Part shown: in pieces, positions 23,030-36,814 of the stretch | Layout: every line of letters starts with the position of its first letter | Position numbering within the stretch: the stretch's first letter is position 1 | Assembly (NCBI GenBank): GCA_036245805.1 | Contig: BTRK01000006.1 | Location: 30,136,901-30,200,900 of the forward strand | DNA from: Pristionchus mayeri | Lineage: Eukaryota; Nematoda; Chromadorea; Rhabditida; Neodiplogasteridae | DNA length: 64,000 nt | Direction: 5' to 3' | The notes under the pieces: generated by a model | What the model was told of the DNA's origin: nothing | The model's database searches: none | Seen by the model: only the letters and a program-made list of their open reading frames with translations | Program-made: the position numbers and the translations under genes

Positions 23030-26000
23030 ATGGACGGGCGTGGGTTCAACCCGAACGCTCCTGCCTTCGTTCCTAACTTCAACGCTCCGGTTTTTGTGCC
23101 CGGTCAGACTTGGGGAGCCCCTCCTCCCCCTCCGCCAGCACCTGTCCCTGAGCCACAACCCGAGAGTAAGCACCTTTTTTTCACATCCATTGTATCGCTT
23201 GCCCTCATTCTTATTGGTGGGACTGGGATGTATTTACTCTTCGTTATTCGTTTTTAGTTATAAATATTACATTTCAATTAATGCTGGTCGCAGAACTTCG
23301 TTGATTGCTTAATCACTGTTGTAATTGAGGCTGGGACGAAGAGATGCCTGGAGAGGGTGCTGCAGAGCCTATCGAAATCCCCGAGCCGGTCAAGGAATCT
23401 GCCCCCGCTGCTGTTCAAGCTGCAGCATCGGCAGCCCCTACTGAGAAAAGAGTACACACAACTTTTGATATCAAATTTTAAGCTCATTGACAATTTTTGC
23501 TGTTATCAAGCATGTTATTTCCCTTACTTCCTAATTTCATTTTTCTATTCACAGGAAGATGCCGTCCAAGCATTGGGCAAGAAGTTTGAGCGAGCGGTCT
23601 ACGTAGATGGTCAGGTTTTAATATATGAGATAATAATTTAGTGGTACTGTGTAGTACTCTGACATATACAGAAAGCGCGCGCTATAAATAGAATGCGTTG
23701 TTTTAGCGAGCGGTAAAAACATACACACACCTATGAGTGATCTTAAAATGGCGATAGTCGCTCGTTTGCATTAGCGATGAGGATTGACCAAAGGCGACTA
23801 CTGGAGGGGTGACGAGTAGAGAGAAAAGGGTGGAGCGAACAGGGGGGGGGGGGGGGGGGGTAGAACGAATCAATGGGAAGAGGGTACGATTTAGTTCTGT
23901 CGTCTATCGAAGGTTAGTGGTTTATTGTTGTATACAATTATTTATAATTCTTCTTGAATGTCGAAATCGTTTTGTGCCGTTTCCATTATAATAAAGAATA
24001 ATATTGGCAGACGGCACTCACAAGGAGCACGTCAACATCGTCTTCATCGGACACGTCGATGCAGGAAAATCGACGATTGGAGGACAGCTCATGTTCCTCA
24101 CTGGGATGGTCAGTCACTCGTCCCTTTTCCCTCCTTGGCGAATCTACTCCACGCATTTACATTGATTTTAGGTTGACAAGCGTACCTTGGAGAAGTATGA
24201 AAAGGAAGCAAAGGAAAAGGGAAGAGAAACTTGGTAAGTTCCACGAGTTTAAAAATATAACTATTAATTGTTAGTCGCATTGTTATCTGTCGGAAATTGG
24301 ATAAGTAAAATGAGGTGATTTGGTGATGTTGAGGTATCTCTCGTGGGCTCTCGATACGAATGAGGAAGAGCGAGAGAAGGGAAAGACTGTCGAGTGTGGA
24401 AGAGCTTATTTCGAGGTAAGACCATTCTCCATTCAATTATTTATTACTTATGATTTTTTCGGGTTCTATGGGACATCATAAAGTGGGTGATACAAACTTG
24501 TGTATTTCAATTTACCTCTTCTTTCAATACGCGAATATTTATAGATTTATTTATAGAACATTATATTCTAGTTTCATGGTCTTGTTGTTGATGACCTTAT
24601 ATGATACTAGTGCGCATGCAAAAATTCTGAGATTGAGGAAGATATTTGTCTTTAATTCAGAAATTTAAACTGGTACGATATGACGTGTAATTTTCGAAAT
24701 TGGAGTATTTCTAGATAGGAATATTTAGAATAAGTCATATTTATATTTAATTTTAAATTGCATCTCATTAGTTACAACTTTCTCAAAATCCCCCAAATGC
24801 ATTTCACAACATAAGAAAATATTGCATCTCTTTAGACGGAGAAAAAGCACTTCACTATCCTCGATGCTCCTGGCCACAAATCATACGTACCGAATATGAT
24901 CAACGGAGCGAATCAGGCCGATCTGGCTGTGCTGGTCAGTATTTTGTTGTCTCTGGAATATTGTTATTTGTTATTTTCTCCAGATATGATTGCATCAGTA
25001 GCATGAGCAATTAGTGTGCTTGACATGTGACAAACTTGTTGTTGCAGGTGATATCAGCACGTAAGGGAGAGTTCGAGACTGGCTTCGACAGGGGAGGACA
25101 GACGAGAGAACACGCTATGCTGGTCAAGGTATGGTGTACACACACTCACAGAGGCAGACGGATGCATTGATGAGAGTATTCGACGAGCCATGTTGATGCT
25201 AACAATTGATTGATTACAGACCGCGGGAGTGAAACATCTCGTTATTCTAGTGAATAAGATGGACGATCCTTCGGTGGCTTGGGACGAGGAGAGGTGCGGC
25301 TTGCTGATTTATTCTCAGTTTACGAGCAATGATTGATCAAAGTATTGGAAGTAGACTGTGTTTGTGTTTCAGATGGAAGGAGATCCAGGAGCGTCTGACT
25401 CCGTACCTCCGCAAGTGTGGATTCAACCCCAAGACAGACATCACGTACATCCCCTGCTCTGGCCTGACGGGGGCATTCCTCAAGGACAGACCAGAGAACA
25501 GCGATCAGGGAGGATGGTACACGTGAGTTGATTGAGGCGGTGGAAAGAATGAGACATACCCACCATTGCATTCGTGGGATATTCTAAGGGCGCATCTGAT
25601 TTCGTGGCATACTTTCTTAGTTACGATTATGTCAACGAACATCGGCTACTGGTATCCCCAGAATGTGTTCTCGCGCAATACACGACAATGGTAAGAATGA
25701 AATGAGGGAATGGTGTTGAGGGGGCCGTGCTTCATCGAGTACATCGACAACATGCTCCCATCCATCTCGCGAGACTTCAACGGACCTGTGAGATGCATCG
25801 TCCACGACAAGTATTCAGTCAGTTACATTGCAAAATAAACGAATACTTGTTTTACTAATGCACTCATAATATTCTAAAAAGGAAAAGAGATGGGGTGATG
25901 GAGTTTGATTGCAGGAGATGGGCACGGTGGTCATCGGGAAGATGGAGTCTGGATGTGTAGTCAAGGGACAGAATCTAGTCATCATGCCAAATAGGGTCAG

Positions 26001-26424
26001 ACATCTTTCTATTCACTCAATTCTTATTCTTATTTATTGTTCAACAAATGTGAATAAATTGCAGACAGTGGTGCAAGTGATGCAGATCTGGTCGGACGAG
26101 GTGGAAACAGACCGCGTCGTCTGTGGAGACAACATCAGATTCAAACTGAAGGTTAGCAATCCCCGATTATTGCTTCTCTTTTTCATTGTTTTGTTTAAAT
26201 CTGTGTACTTTTAGTAGTCACAAGGATAACTCACCAAAAAGTTTGACAGTCAGTATGTTAAAGAAATCTAAAAAAATGTGGTGGCAGTCGCCCTTGTATG
26301 AGGTCGTGTTCCGTGCTGATATGAAGTGTTTTAGGGCGTGGAGGAGGCAGAAGTGCAGAATGGATTCATCATCTGCTCCCCCGATGCTCTCTGCAGTGTA
26401 GCCAAGGTGTTCGATGCAGAGGTG

Positions 26425-26468
<44 letters not shown>

Positions 26469-27960
26469 GAGATCCGCCACGAACACATTCATTTATCCAT
26501 GGTTGAGGTGCTAATTCTGGAGCACAAATCGATCATCGCTCCTGGTTACTCGTGTGTCATGCACATTCAATCCGCCATCGAGGAAGTCATCGTCAAGGTA
26601 CACAAATGCCCATTCTTTTTATTTTATCCATTCCTTTTTATATTACTTCATTACATGAATGGAGTAAAATAATGCTCTTTCCAGAACGTAATTTGCACAA
26701 TGGATAAGAAGACGAACGAGAAGAAGAAAGCCCGATTCGTTAAGCAGGTTTGTGCGATATACTGCTTTGTTATGTTTCTTGAATGGAAACTGGACATTCA
26801 TTCATTCATTCATTATTTATTTATTTATTCCAGCTTGAAGATATGAAAGTAGTTGAAATAAGAAAAAAAATCTATATACCGATGTCCGTCGTTGAATCGG
26901 TTTTCTTGCGGCAGCAAGGGTAGGCGAAGGGGGGTAGAGATCAGAGATCAAGCCATGTTTTAATAGCCAATTCGAGGATGAAAGAAGGGGGTTGGGAGCA
27001 GATAAACCTACTAAATTAATCTCGGCGTAAGAAGTCAAATGAATCAGGGAAATATTTCCATGTAGCAATTGTTCGCGAGACAACTAGTGCGAGAATGAAA
27101 GAGCAGGAAAGGTGATGATATTCTAAGAGTTTTAGAATTACGAAGAGGACGAAGAAATGGGTAAATCATCAGGAGAGGAGAGGTATCAAGAAACATCTTT
27201 TATGAAGGACAGTGTAGAAACTATATCTACGATAAATCTGTGTCTATCAATCGTTGGCGATAGAGGACACTGGGAGGGTTACATGGGACATAGATTCTAC
27301 GAGTGAAATCTCGTTGGACTTTTTGGATAGATTTTGTGAGCTCAACACTATGAGCAGGATTCCAAATAATAGAGCAATATTATTGAATGGGCAACATGTA
27401 AGTGGTAAACGTTTTAGTATTAATGGAAGGCCGAGCGCTTCTAAATTATTTGAAATCTAAGTTGCATGTAGACCGGGCCTTCGAAACACATTTGTGCATT
27501 TGGTCAGAAAAAAAGACAAAGTGGGGGTAAACAGACCTAAGTCCTAATATTCATTATTTCTCCATCAAAGATTATCTGCCCAAAGGTAACAAAAATCACA
27601 TGGTGTAGTCAACGCAGTTGTTCAGTGTTGTTGTTGTTCGGCTCTTCATCAGACTTAACAATACAGGATATAATTATACAAATTGAGGACGAGAAGGCGA
27701 TTCTCCGCTTCGAATCTTCGGAAGCATTCTGCCTCGAGCCCTTCAAGGTTTTGCCGCAGCTCGGAAGATTCACACTGCGGTTAGTTGCCATATCTGCCCT
27801 TTTTCGACAATCAAGGTTTTTTGATTCATTTTGATTACTTTTTGTGAAATATTAATCAATTATCTAATAATGGATGTGTATCTGCAGAGACGAAGGCAAG
27901 ACGATCGCCATCGGGAAGGTCGTCAAGGTCGTCGGAAGTGGCACGACTGAGGCCAACTAA
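23030..27960 (+). CDS. erfa-3: Eukaryotic peptide chain release factor GTP-binding subunit (eRF3/GSPT/SUP35)
   Basis: eRF3 is the GTPase partner of eRF1 in translation termination and links termination to poly(A)-binding protein. Exons: 23030-23165, 23330-23451, 23555-23609, 24011-24108, 24172-24233, 24334-24415, 24836-24934, 25048-25128, 25220-25293, 25373-25522, 25721-25817, 25915-25995, 26065-26151, 26335-26421, 26508-26597, 26685-26747, 27667-27779, 27888-27960 (TAA); all phases agree. The N-terminus has two overlapping PAM2 motifs ([19 protein letters not shown]), then a Pro- and Ala-rich linker. GTPase motifs: G1 GHVDAGKS, G3 DAPGH, G4 NKMD. Beta-barrel domains 2 and 3 end in [20 protein letters not shown]. 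Length is about 520 residues. The largest intron (26748-27666) shows no feature I can name. Confidence 0.96.
26425..26464 (+). repeat. (GA)n microsatellite in an eRF3 intron
   Basis: About 18 AG units directly after a GTGAGC 5' splice site, inside the intron 26422-26507. Confidence 0.95.
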
Positions 27961-28039
27961 GTATGATTTTGTTGCTTACCCATCGATCCTTCCATTTTTA
28001 ATCTCTTTCTGCTTCTCACCATGCATTCAATTTGTTATC

Positions 28040-28045
28040 AATAAA
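28040..28045 (+). terminator. Poly(A) signal of eRF3
   Basis: AATAAA lies 80 bases after the eRF3 stop codon, in a T-rich 3' UTR. From here to 28765 I see no further gene. Confidence 0.55.
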
Positions 28046-28765
28046 TCTCTAGGATGCGTTAATCCTAGTCCATCAGACAAATGCCACCAGTGATTTTTCG
28101 TTCTTGTTTCAACATCAATTACCTATGATCATTCTTTTGCCCTTTAAATGATGCATCCCACTTTGACTTCACCATGTGATTTTTTTGTTACTTTTGGGCT
28201 GATATTTTCTTGGAAAGATGCTTTCCTTCTCTTTTCCATTGGTTTCCTATGGATAACACAATAATGGAACTGACGGAAGTTCCTTTCTGTTAAGCTATCT
28301 AATATAATTGTTTGTTGTAAAGTGTATGGGTTTGTGAACCTCTCTCCCTATGTCTATTATATTTCTTCCGTATCTAGTTCATACAAAACAAAATCCTACC
28401 GTACCCCTCGTTGAGTGGATGGAATTGATCCTACTCGGTAATGTTTCTGCTAGGAGGCTTCAGAATTGGTCGATTCAATTGTCCCCTGTTTCTGCGTTGC
28501 TTTCATTCAAATCGGATCAGAGTTCGTTATCGATTGTAGAGCAATTACTTATTAGTCCCAAATAAAGATTGATGGGTCATGTCACGGTTCCTGTTTGGTA
28601 TAAATATTTTGAAATTAGATTAATGTCTCGGAATAATTTTATTCCAGCTTGAAAATGAGAGAAATGTAGGTAAGTGATAAGATACCGGTAGTTGATCGTA
28701 TTAGGGCATTTAAAATTTAGAGACACGATCTATAATATTGCTCTATCCTATTATATTATGGCTTG

Positions 28766-31700
28766 CTATGCAGGATGCACAGTTGGGGTCATAAGGGGGA
28801 GAGGCGGTCCTCTCGGGAGGTTTCTCTCTATCCTTTCTTCTGCAACTGCGTAATGGTGTTCATAGAGCGAAGGCTCGTCATCAGATGGGATTGCGACATT
28901 ATTGGATCTTCCTGAAGTGCAATTGGAATGCGAATCTGTATCTCCCTCCTCACCTCCGATCCTCTTCTTCATTAGTCTCCTCTTTCTCCTTATACGAAGA
29001 CTGCTCTCAATTGTCTCTTGAGGGTTCAATCCCTCTTCGATTCCTGTAGGGTACACGAGAGTGTCAGAGAAGGCCCGCAGTCCCTCCCTCTCTTGCTGCA
29101 ATATTAGAACATACTCTTCTCGTTATTCATCCCTTCTCTTCCATGAGTGAATGGAAGGACGAGATGGTCACCCTACCTTATTTCTCAATCCTCTCCTTCG
29201 TATCTTCTCTTCTGAACTCGTCGTCCTCATCAATTGCTTAACATCGAATCCTCTGTCTTCGATGAGTACGGTAAGCAGTGCTTCGAGAATCTCCAGTCCC
29301 AACTGGAAGAGTAATCTATGGACTACGGTATCTCCAAATGGATACCGTACCTTGCGATGCTCGAGGTCGCCCATTCTTTCCTCTTCGACGACTCTGAGAA
29401 GATGAGTGAAGAGGTCATAAAAGGAACAATGATACCGTGCAACGAGTTTCCATTCCTTTGCCATTGATTCGGGTCGTAGTTTAACCAGATGACTGATCTG
29501 AATGGGCGGATTACGGTATGCTGCACTCCATCCTTCTAACTTACGGTAGCACCACTGATGGGAACTGACAAGTAGGAGAAGACACTGGCAACGATCGACG
29601 CGAACTGCTCGTCACTACAGGAATTAGAGGATCATGGAATAATCAATCGATGACTATCCAAATACAGTACCTTATCTTGATATCGTACGCCTTCTTATTG
29701 ATTGCTCGGATTACTGCATCGACACTTCCTGTAATATAAACATTCTGGCAATAAAGATCAGAATATAGTCGAAAAGTGTGAATCAGATGCTAAAGATACA
29801 CTAAAATCTGACCAATCTTATCGAATGCGAGTTGTAAGGCGGCATTGGTGTCCTTCGATCGAATTGTGTCGTCGTAGGGAGAAAGACTCGACCACACCCA
29901 ACTGAAAAAGGGTCACTGTATCTGGAGAATTGAAGTATGACTGACTCGATGACCAGAGGGAAAGAGAGATTGTTGTTGCGTGCACATTCGAGTAGGTAGA
30001 GTCCTTCTGAGGCAGCTCTCTTCCCGAATAGATTCCCTGCAGGGTTTCTTCTTCTCTTCTTCTCTTCTTCCCTCCAATCACTCCCTTCCTACCTTTAGTG
30101 TACATCTCCAACGCTTTCCCACTAGTATTCACTCCTTCCTTCCCACAAACAGACTGCTTAGGCTCATTCCAGAATTCAGGCACTTTCTCAGACCGATCGA
30201 AGCTGAGATATGAGGATTATCGATTGAGTAGATCATCCCTTTATTCACAGTTGTTCCACGATGTCCATAACCGGCCATTCGTCGATCTCCTGTCGATACA
30301 GTAGTCTGTAGAGCATATTCTTGAACTGAGAGTTCTGCAATTTCCAATCTTCCTCTCATTCCACTTGCTCAAATCGCACAAAGAAGGAGTTGGGCATGTC
30401 GATTCCAGAGTGGGCGGCGAATCGGAAAACGAGGGAGGGGTCGATGTATCCAGAGAGCATTCCTCCCATAGCATCGTCCAGCACTTTCTGACATTATCTC
30501 TCTTCTCTCTCCCTATTCAGTTTTGAAAATATTATCCGGTCAGAAAAGATCTTTGAAATTAATAATCCACCTTCCGTGGGAAGGTGGCATATCCTGTCTT
30601 TGCAAGCAAAGTCAACAGCTGAGTGAATTTTGGCAAAATCTCAATTCAATAAAAGATCACTAAGAAATCTCAATATTTACCTTTTTTAATTGGTATTATT
30701 AGATTGTTATTGAGATTGTCAAAAAATAGTGAGAGAATTTTGGCTGTTGATCCCGGGACTTTTATTGAACTGATTAATTTGTGTAATAGGATCTCACTTC
30801 TTTTATTGAATTGAGATTTTGCCAAAATTCACTCAGCTGTTGACTTTGCTTGCAAAGACAGGATATGCCACCTTCCCACGGAAGGTGGATCTCGGGACTT
30901 TTATTGGCGCGGAGCGATTATTTTGTTTTCGTGATTAGCGTTTTCTAATTAGTGCATTGAATTTATAGGTAGAGGAATCTCTAATGGAATCGTGTTTTCC
31001 CTGTGGACTATTTTATAGTGCCTCAGGTCGGCAGCTTTCAATTACCTCCTCCTCCCTTTCCTCGCCCAGAGGGGACAAATCTGACAGTGCACATTCGACC
31101 CCAACAAAACATGCCCACATAGGTAATTTAGCACGCTGATTTCGAATATGGTACTTGTTTTGCCCTTGCTTCAACTTTGTGTATCGTTCCCGAAGGCTGT
31201 TGACAACTTGAGACGACTCGTGTTGTTTACGACCTGTGACCTGGCCGATAGAGGCGCGGGGGAGGGAGAGAGAAGGGGGAGCACGGCCCCCGGAGCATCG
31301 ACATAAGGAAAATTAAAACGTCCGCAGGCATCAATCAAAACGCGCGCGTTTTTAAAAATAGTACAGTGGGATTGCCTGATTGTGCGTGAAAAATCCTGAA
31401 AATCACTTAATTTGCAGGCAAAATCACGATCACTTTGCGATTCGACAGTTCATTTTTTATTTTTTCTATGTTCATCACCTTGAGAAATGTTTCACTATTT
31501 ATCTATATTATGTGGCTTGCTTTTAATAGGGATTTCTCTTTACTCTGGCAATGAAAAAAACCGCTTTACAAATCTCCACTACTGCGTTTAGTGTGAAATT
31601 ATTTTACAGCGCACGGACGTTTTCCAAAGCCCTATGTCGATGCTCCAGGGGCCGTGGGGGAGGCAGAGGGATAAATTCGCGCGGGAAAATGTTTGAAAGG

Positions 31701-34700
31701 CGTCAGCACCTACAGATGGAAACCAATCTTTTTGAAATTAAGCTCATTGGATTCGCCGTATCAACATTAGCCTGCTATAGGTCGGTAGGAACTTGGATTT
31801 TCCATTGAGAGCTTGGATAGCCCAAAATGTGGCTGAACTGCCAGAGGGCGCAAAATTTCGAACTTTGAAGGCAATTTTCGCACCTTTGCAGTTGGAATTT
31901 TCCAATTCTGAAAAGTCTCTAGGCGGGCAACCGTATACGCTCTATCGAATGAGCTATAGCACGTCTCTCTACGATGCTCGCGACCAACATCGCAAAATCC
32001 TTGACTCCACGAAACCGACAAAAAGTGGTGTTAGCCTGAGGCACTTCCGGTTGTTATAGAGACTTGAAATTTCGGATTTAGCATCTCTTATGTTCCTGCA
32101 CAAGATCCCCAAAAGCTGGATACTTGGATTTGAGTTTGAAGGGATGTCGATACCCTACCCTCTCAGGAACCTTTCCGACTGTGGGAATTTCTCGTTTCCC
32201 GGCCAAAATTGCTCCGGCGCTTCTCGCCGGGGCTAATAATTGTTTCAGACTTGGAAATGGTGCGGATAATATCGAATGTGGTCTCACAGTCTGCTGCAGT
32301 CGTCGTTCAGTGTTCATCGTCTCAATTTGCAATTATTATTTTTATTTACAAATAGATCGAACCGTATTGGGATGCGCGTAGAAGGGTTTGTAGTCATCGT
32401 AGATCACCTGGAGAGTAATTATTGATTTCTTAATCACTATTTCATCGATTCGTAGTCTGCATTCCACTCACTAACTCACCCGATAGTAGTACTGGCCGTC
32501 ACTATTGATGAGAATAGGCGAGGCTGACTCGATGAAGATGACATCATCTGAATGATTATTGATTGATGACGTCATCGCTGACCTTCCTCACACTGACTCC
32601 ACATCACTCTGCTCTCGACTTCTCTCCACTCCTCAGTCAGGGGAATCTTCCTTCGAATAGTCAACGGAATGGTCCATCGAGTACTCAATTCACTCAAATA
32701 CTCCATTCTCTCCCTTCTCCTAGTACTAACCTCTGATCCCTGTAGTTCTCATCGATGAATCCCCTATGGAATCTCCTCTGTCTCACTTCGTATCCTCCTT
32801 CCACTTTCCTTACGTTGAGAATGGGATAGTTGGGCTAGGACAGATTGATTGGAAGGGAGATCAAAGTAAGGAGTGAGGGTACCAGAAGGGAGAAATCATC
32901 ACAGATCAGAGCGGATGCATTCGATTGTGAGTATCCTCCAAAGAGATCACAGAAATCCTTCTGGTCGAAATTCTCGAAGGAACGATTTGTTAGTAGAAAC
33001 TGAAGGTGAGTAGTGTACTATTGTATCTTTCCTCATTCGTACTTCAATTGTTTTGTTGTATGCAATCTCGTCGAGTTTAACGAACATTCGCAATACGGAA
33101 GCACCCTGGAAGAAGAGTAACTGAAGAGGGGAGAGCTCATTTCCCCTCACTTTGATGTATGCATTGCTGAACTGGTACTTGGCTTCTTCCCTACTCAACA
33201 CAGATGGTTCAGAGAGACGAGCAGAGAACTGGAGAGATTCCGTTGGATGGGAAGACCTCTCTCTCTCACCTCGTATACATCGAATCGCATGGATTCCCGT
33301 ATGGAATGGTCCAAGTAGTACTCCTGCAAGGGATTCTCTATGCAGGGAGTCAGTCTTCCTCTCACGTCTTCCTTCGTCCTTCTCTCTTCTCCTTTCAAAT
33401 TCTTCAGCAAAGTCATGTAGTCCGCCTCGAATTCAGCCTGCACGGGTGACCTCCTCGAGAGATCAAAGATCACTAGCTAACCTTGCTCGCCAGCCCTTCA
33501 TTCAACCACATATCCGACCACCAGAGGAGAGTAATTCGATTGCCGAATATCTTAATCAATCGATAATCTTCTCCCTACCGTAATTCCTCACATGATGTGC
33601 CACTTCATGCCTAATCATCGACAGCACATTGGATGAAACGAGTCGAGAGTCGTCGGATACGATTATCCCATGATTCTCCATTGCCCCCGTGTGATCAGGA
33701 GTGTACACCATATCTGAAGAACGCCTTTTCGAATCGTCCACCAGAAAACAACGAAACCAAGCTTATAGTTGTAGTTGGATCCTCTTGCGGGGGACAGGAG
33801 CAGCCATCCCGGGTAGAGAGCAGAGATGTTACCCACTGCCTCCATCAACCTGCATGGAGATAGGGAGTGATTGCATCATTCTTAGTCAGAATAGGTACAT
33901 CTGGAGGGAGGCCTCTCCCAGCATCTTCCCTCGTCGACCGAGATACGTCGAGTACTGCAAAGAAAATAATGTGAAGAATGAGATTTATGGAAGGGATGGG
34001 AGCAGTTCTTCGTCTGAAATTGAAGAGTCAGTCGTCGAGGGAAGCACTGTTGAATGATGATCACCTACTTTGACTCCATCCTTTACTGCACTGAATTGTT
34101 CGTAATTGTTGAGAGAGAAGGAGTAGAGATAGGAAGGAAGACGGGGAGTCGTCAGGAAGACTGTCGTCGATCGACTGCAATTCATCTCTCATCTTTCGAA
34201 TGGTCTAACGGAGAGTAATCTTCCTCACTTCCTTCCTCGAATTGGATCCCATCTCATATCAACACCCGAATTGGCGACCACTTTGAGGCCGGAAGGATGA
34301 TTGACCACCAGAGAAAGATTAGCCTGCCAATGAGAGAAACAGATTCACTAGGGTCAGGTCAGGGCTCAGCTTAGTTTTCATAGATTGCTGGCGACTTCTT
34401 TGACTCTTACTTTGTATCTCGGTTCATCGAAGCATGGCAACCATCTCCTTGCATCCATGGTTGATTAGTGACGAAGAGAGAATAGATCTTCTGATGAGAA
34501 GAATCGTCCCACAACCTCGAAAGGGAACAACGAATAATACAGAAGAGACCCTTGGAATACCCAAATGGAAGAAGGATATATAATATCTCACCACGATTCA
34601 TATGCTCCTCGCATCCTCAAATCGGGGGCAGTACGGTAGAATATCTGGATGGGAAGAGATGATTACTTCATGCAAAATTGTTCCACCTGCAGTATATATT

Positions 34701-36058
34701 GCACTCCGTCTTGCAAAGTATCATCAGTTTGGATGATGAGTCTTTCTCTCTTTCTATCGAGTGAGCATCGACTCTCAATCTCGGGAAGAGACCCATCGGG
34801 AGTGATCAAGTACAGATGTGTCTGAGAGAGGTCAACGATCACAATGGTCTACTGTCGACTACAATGCCTCGATTATCATGTTGTCGAGACCGTTCAACTC
34901 GATTCTATCCGGGTCTCCCGCAGTGTGTATTAGTGTGATGTTTACCTCTCCTATAATAGTGAGTATGACCCGCCGCACTCTCCTTTTACCGTATGCCCCA
35001 ATGTACCGTACCTTCTAGACTCGTCTGCTCAGCACCGTTCCATCCTCTGACTTGTGCTCGGAGGAACACGACGTAGTGAAGGGGTTCGTTCCCGTAGAGG
35101 ACAAAGTCGGGCAGACTGAGATCACAAGGATAATAACAGTAGTCTACAGTAATCAACATCTACAGTAATCTTCAACTCGCAAGAGAGCCCTGAGTGATAG
35201 TATTCTTCGTGGACAACGAATTACATTATCTCTGCAATGTTCAACCACCTTTTCTGTATGGGTTTCTTCATGAACCAATTCTCCATTCTTTCCAGTCGAC
35301 TCAATTTCTTCTTCCTCATTCCTGCACTTCTTCTTCTCTTCTCGAGACCTTCTCTCTCTGCTCACCTCTATCACTACTGAATCCCTTCTTGGTCCCCCGT
35401 TCATCATCTTCCTCTTCTCCTCCTTCCATTTCCATCGACTCGTTTACCTTCGTCTTCTGAGATGCAGCTGATGTGAAAGAGTGGTGAATGGAGAGAGAGG
35501 AGACAGTGGAGACTCCTCTCATCTCCCCTCCTCTCTTCCACTCAGCATCTTCTGGAGGAGAAGACTGCAATTCCATTATTAACAGAAGGATGAAGTAAGG
35601 ATCCATTTCTTAATATCACGCGTTGTCCTGCAAATCCTAATCGATCTGCTGCCCTCCCTTCCCCTCTCGATTCCTTCTCTCACCAATAGGAACACGACGA
35701 GTCCTCCCAAGATAATGAATATGATGAGTATCGTGAGAGAACCCGAGATGGAGCATCGGCCGGGAGGATGAACACGAGTGCGACTTCCAGACACGAAATG
35801 GGACTCTGATAAGTGATCTTTGATCTTCGCCCGTCTTCTCCTCCACTCACTGACCCTCATTGGATGCATCCTCCTCACTATTCTTCCTCGTATCCGATGA
35901 GGGAACAGAGTCTGAGTTCTTCTCTCCTCCACTACTCCACTCTCCACCTGCATATACTACTGTAGAGTGACCTACCAATGAATGGCAAATGAGGAAAGGC
36001 AGTAGATACCTCCAGACTCGCGGAGGGTGAGGAGTGCAGATCGCTCCTCCTCCATCAT
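28766..36058 (-). CDS. Membrane-anchored M1 family zinc aminopeptidase
   Basis: M1 enzymes remove N-terminal residues from peptides; this one is a predicted type II membrane ectoenzyme. The start at 36058 (MMEEERSALLTLRESG) joins in phase to a Ser/Glu-rich cytosolic exon and to an exon with the anchor SLTILIIFIILGGLVVFLL (about 35690-35740). The N-terminal beta domain includes LPDFVLYGNEPLHYVVFLRA (near 35100). The substrate motif GAMENHG is near 33680. The zinc site HEVAH is near 33600, and a 41-bp intron then joins it to WWSDMWLNEGLAS, restoring HEXXH-x18-E exactly. Downstream exons near 32500, 32400, 30488-30370, 30340-30250 and onward give the alpha-helical C-terminal domain. The last exons form a basic and acidic tail ending at 28766. 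The catalytic set looks complete. Exact exon ends in the C-terminal third are uncertain, and a second gene at 28.8-29.7 kb is not excluded. Confidence 0.78.
30567..30888. mobile_element. 322-bp foldback element in an aminopeptidase intron
   Basis: CCACCTTCCGTGGGAAGGTGG on the left is itself a small hairpin. It is followed by CATATCCTGTCTTTGCAAGC and AAAGTCAACAGCTGAGTG, all mirrored with near identity at 30790-30888. Noncoding. It lies between C-terminal exons of the M1 gene. Confidence 0.85.
30900..32350. other. Long intron interior without recognised content
   Basis: It separates the M1 exon near 32357-32420 from the exon ending at 30488. Short open frames on both strands do not join to anything. 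Base composition shifts to more GC-balanced sequence near 31620-32330, so an old repeat insertion is possible, but I could not identify ends. Confidence 0.35.
35140..35172. repeat. CTACAGTAAT short tandem repeats
   Basis: Three to four copies of TACAGTAAT/TACAGTAGT lie within 35 bp in an M1-gene intron. Confidence 0.6.
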
Positions 36059-36814
36059 GCGACCACCCATCGAAGATAGGAGAGAGGAGAATGAAGAGGG
36101 GAGGAGGGAGATTGCACGGGGAGAATGATACAAGAGATGATGAGGGCGCACCAATCTGCAGAATTGATGGGAGAAGGGAGGAAGGAAGGGCTGATTGAAG
36201 AGTAAAAGAGAGGAGAACGTCAATCCTAATCGTGTTCAAATTGTCTTTGTCTCATTTCATTCTGATCTCACTCGCTAGAGAAGAGAGGGAATAAAGAGGG
36301 AGAAGGAGAAGGAGCGATTGATGATGTCATCGAGATCAGTTGCATGTTCTGGTAGATAGTATGGAGCAGACTAAATAATGAGGATACTGAATGAGATCAG
36401 CTGTCCCTGAATGATTCTTTCCGTGGGGGGTCTCACTTTCCCTGATCTGGGAGATCATTTCAAAGACCATTGGAAAAAAATCATAGTATCGCGTTAATAA
36501 GAAAAAAGTCTGACATGTAAGACGGATAATAAAATGTGTTTATTTACAAGTTTTCACCAATGAATTAACAATGGCCAGGGAAATAAATAATGCTCTCAGA
36601 TACGAAATCGTACTCGTTTCACTTGCCTCCATGACGACAACTACAGTAAGCAACAGTATGTAATTCACGAATATAGGGGCAACTCTACACATCTCAGTAG
36701 TGAACACGTATTAGTCAGGACGCCAGATTGGGAATGAAGAGGAGGGATTGGGGTTGATAAGGCCTGTCGTACAATGAAAGAAGAGGGATGAAGAATCAGT
36801 TGAAGAGAGCGATT

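Noticed and set aside
29168..29464. A separate gene from the frame beginning MAKEWKLVARYHCSFYDL
   Set aside because: The alternative frame in the same region (WLNYDPNQWQRNGNSLHGII) fits the C-terminal domain of the aminopeptidase better, so the frame is probably a shadow.
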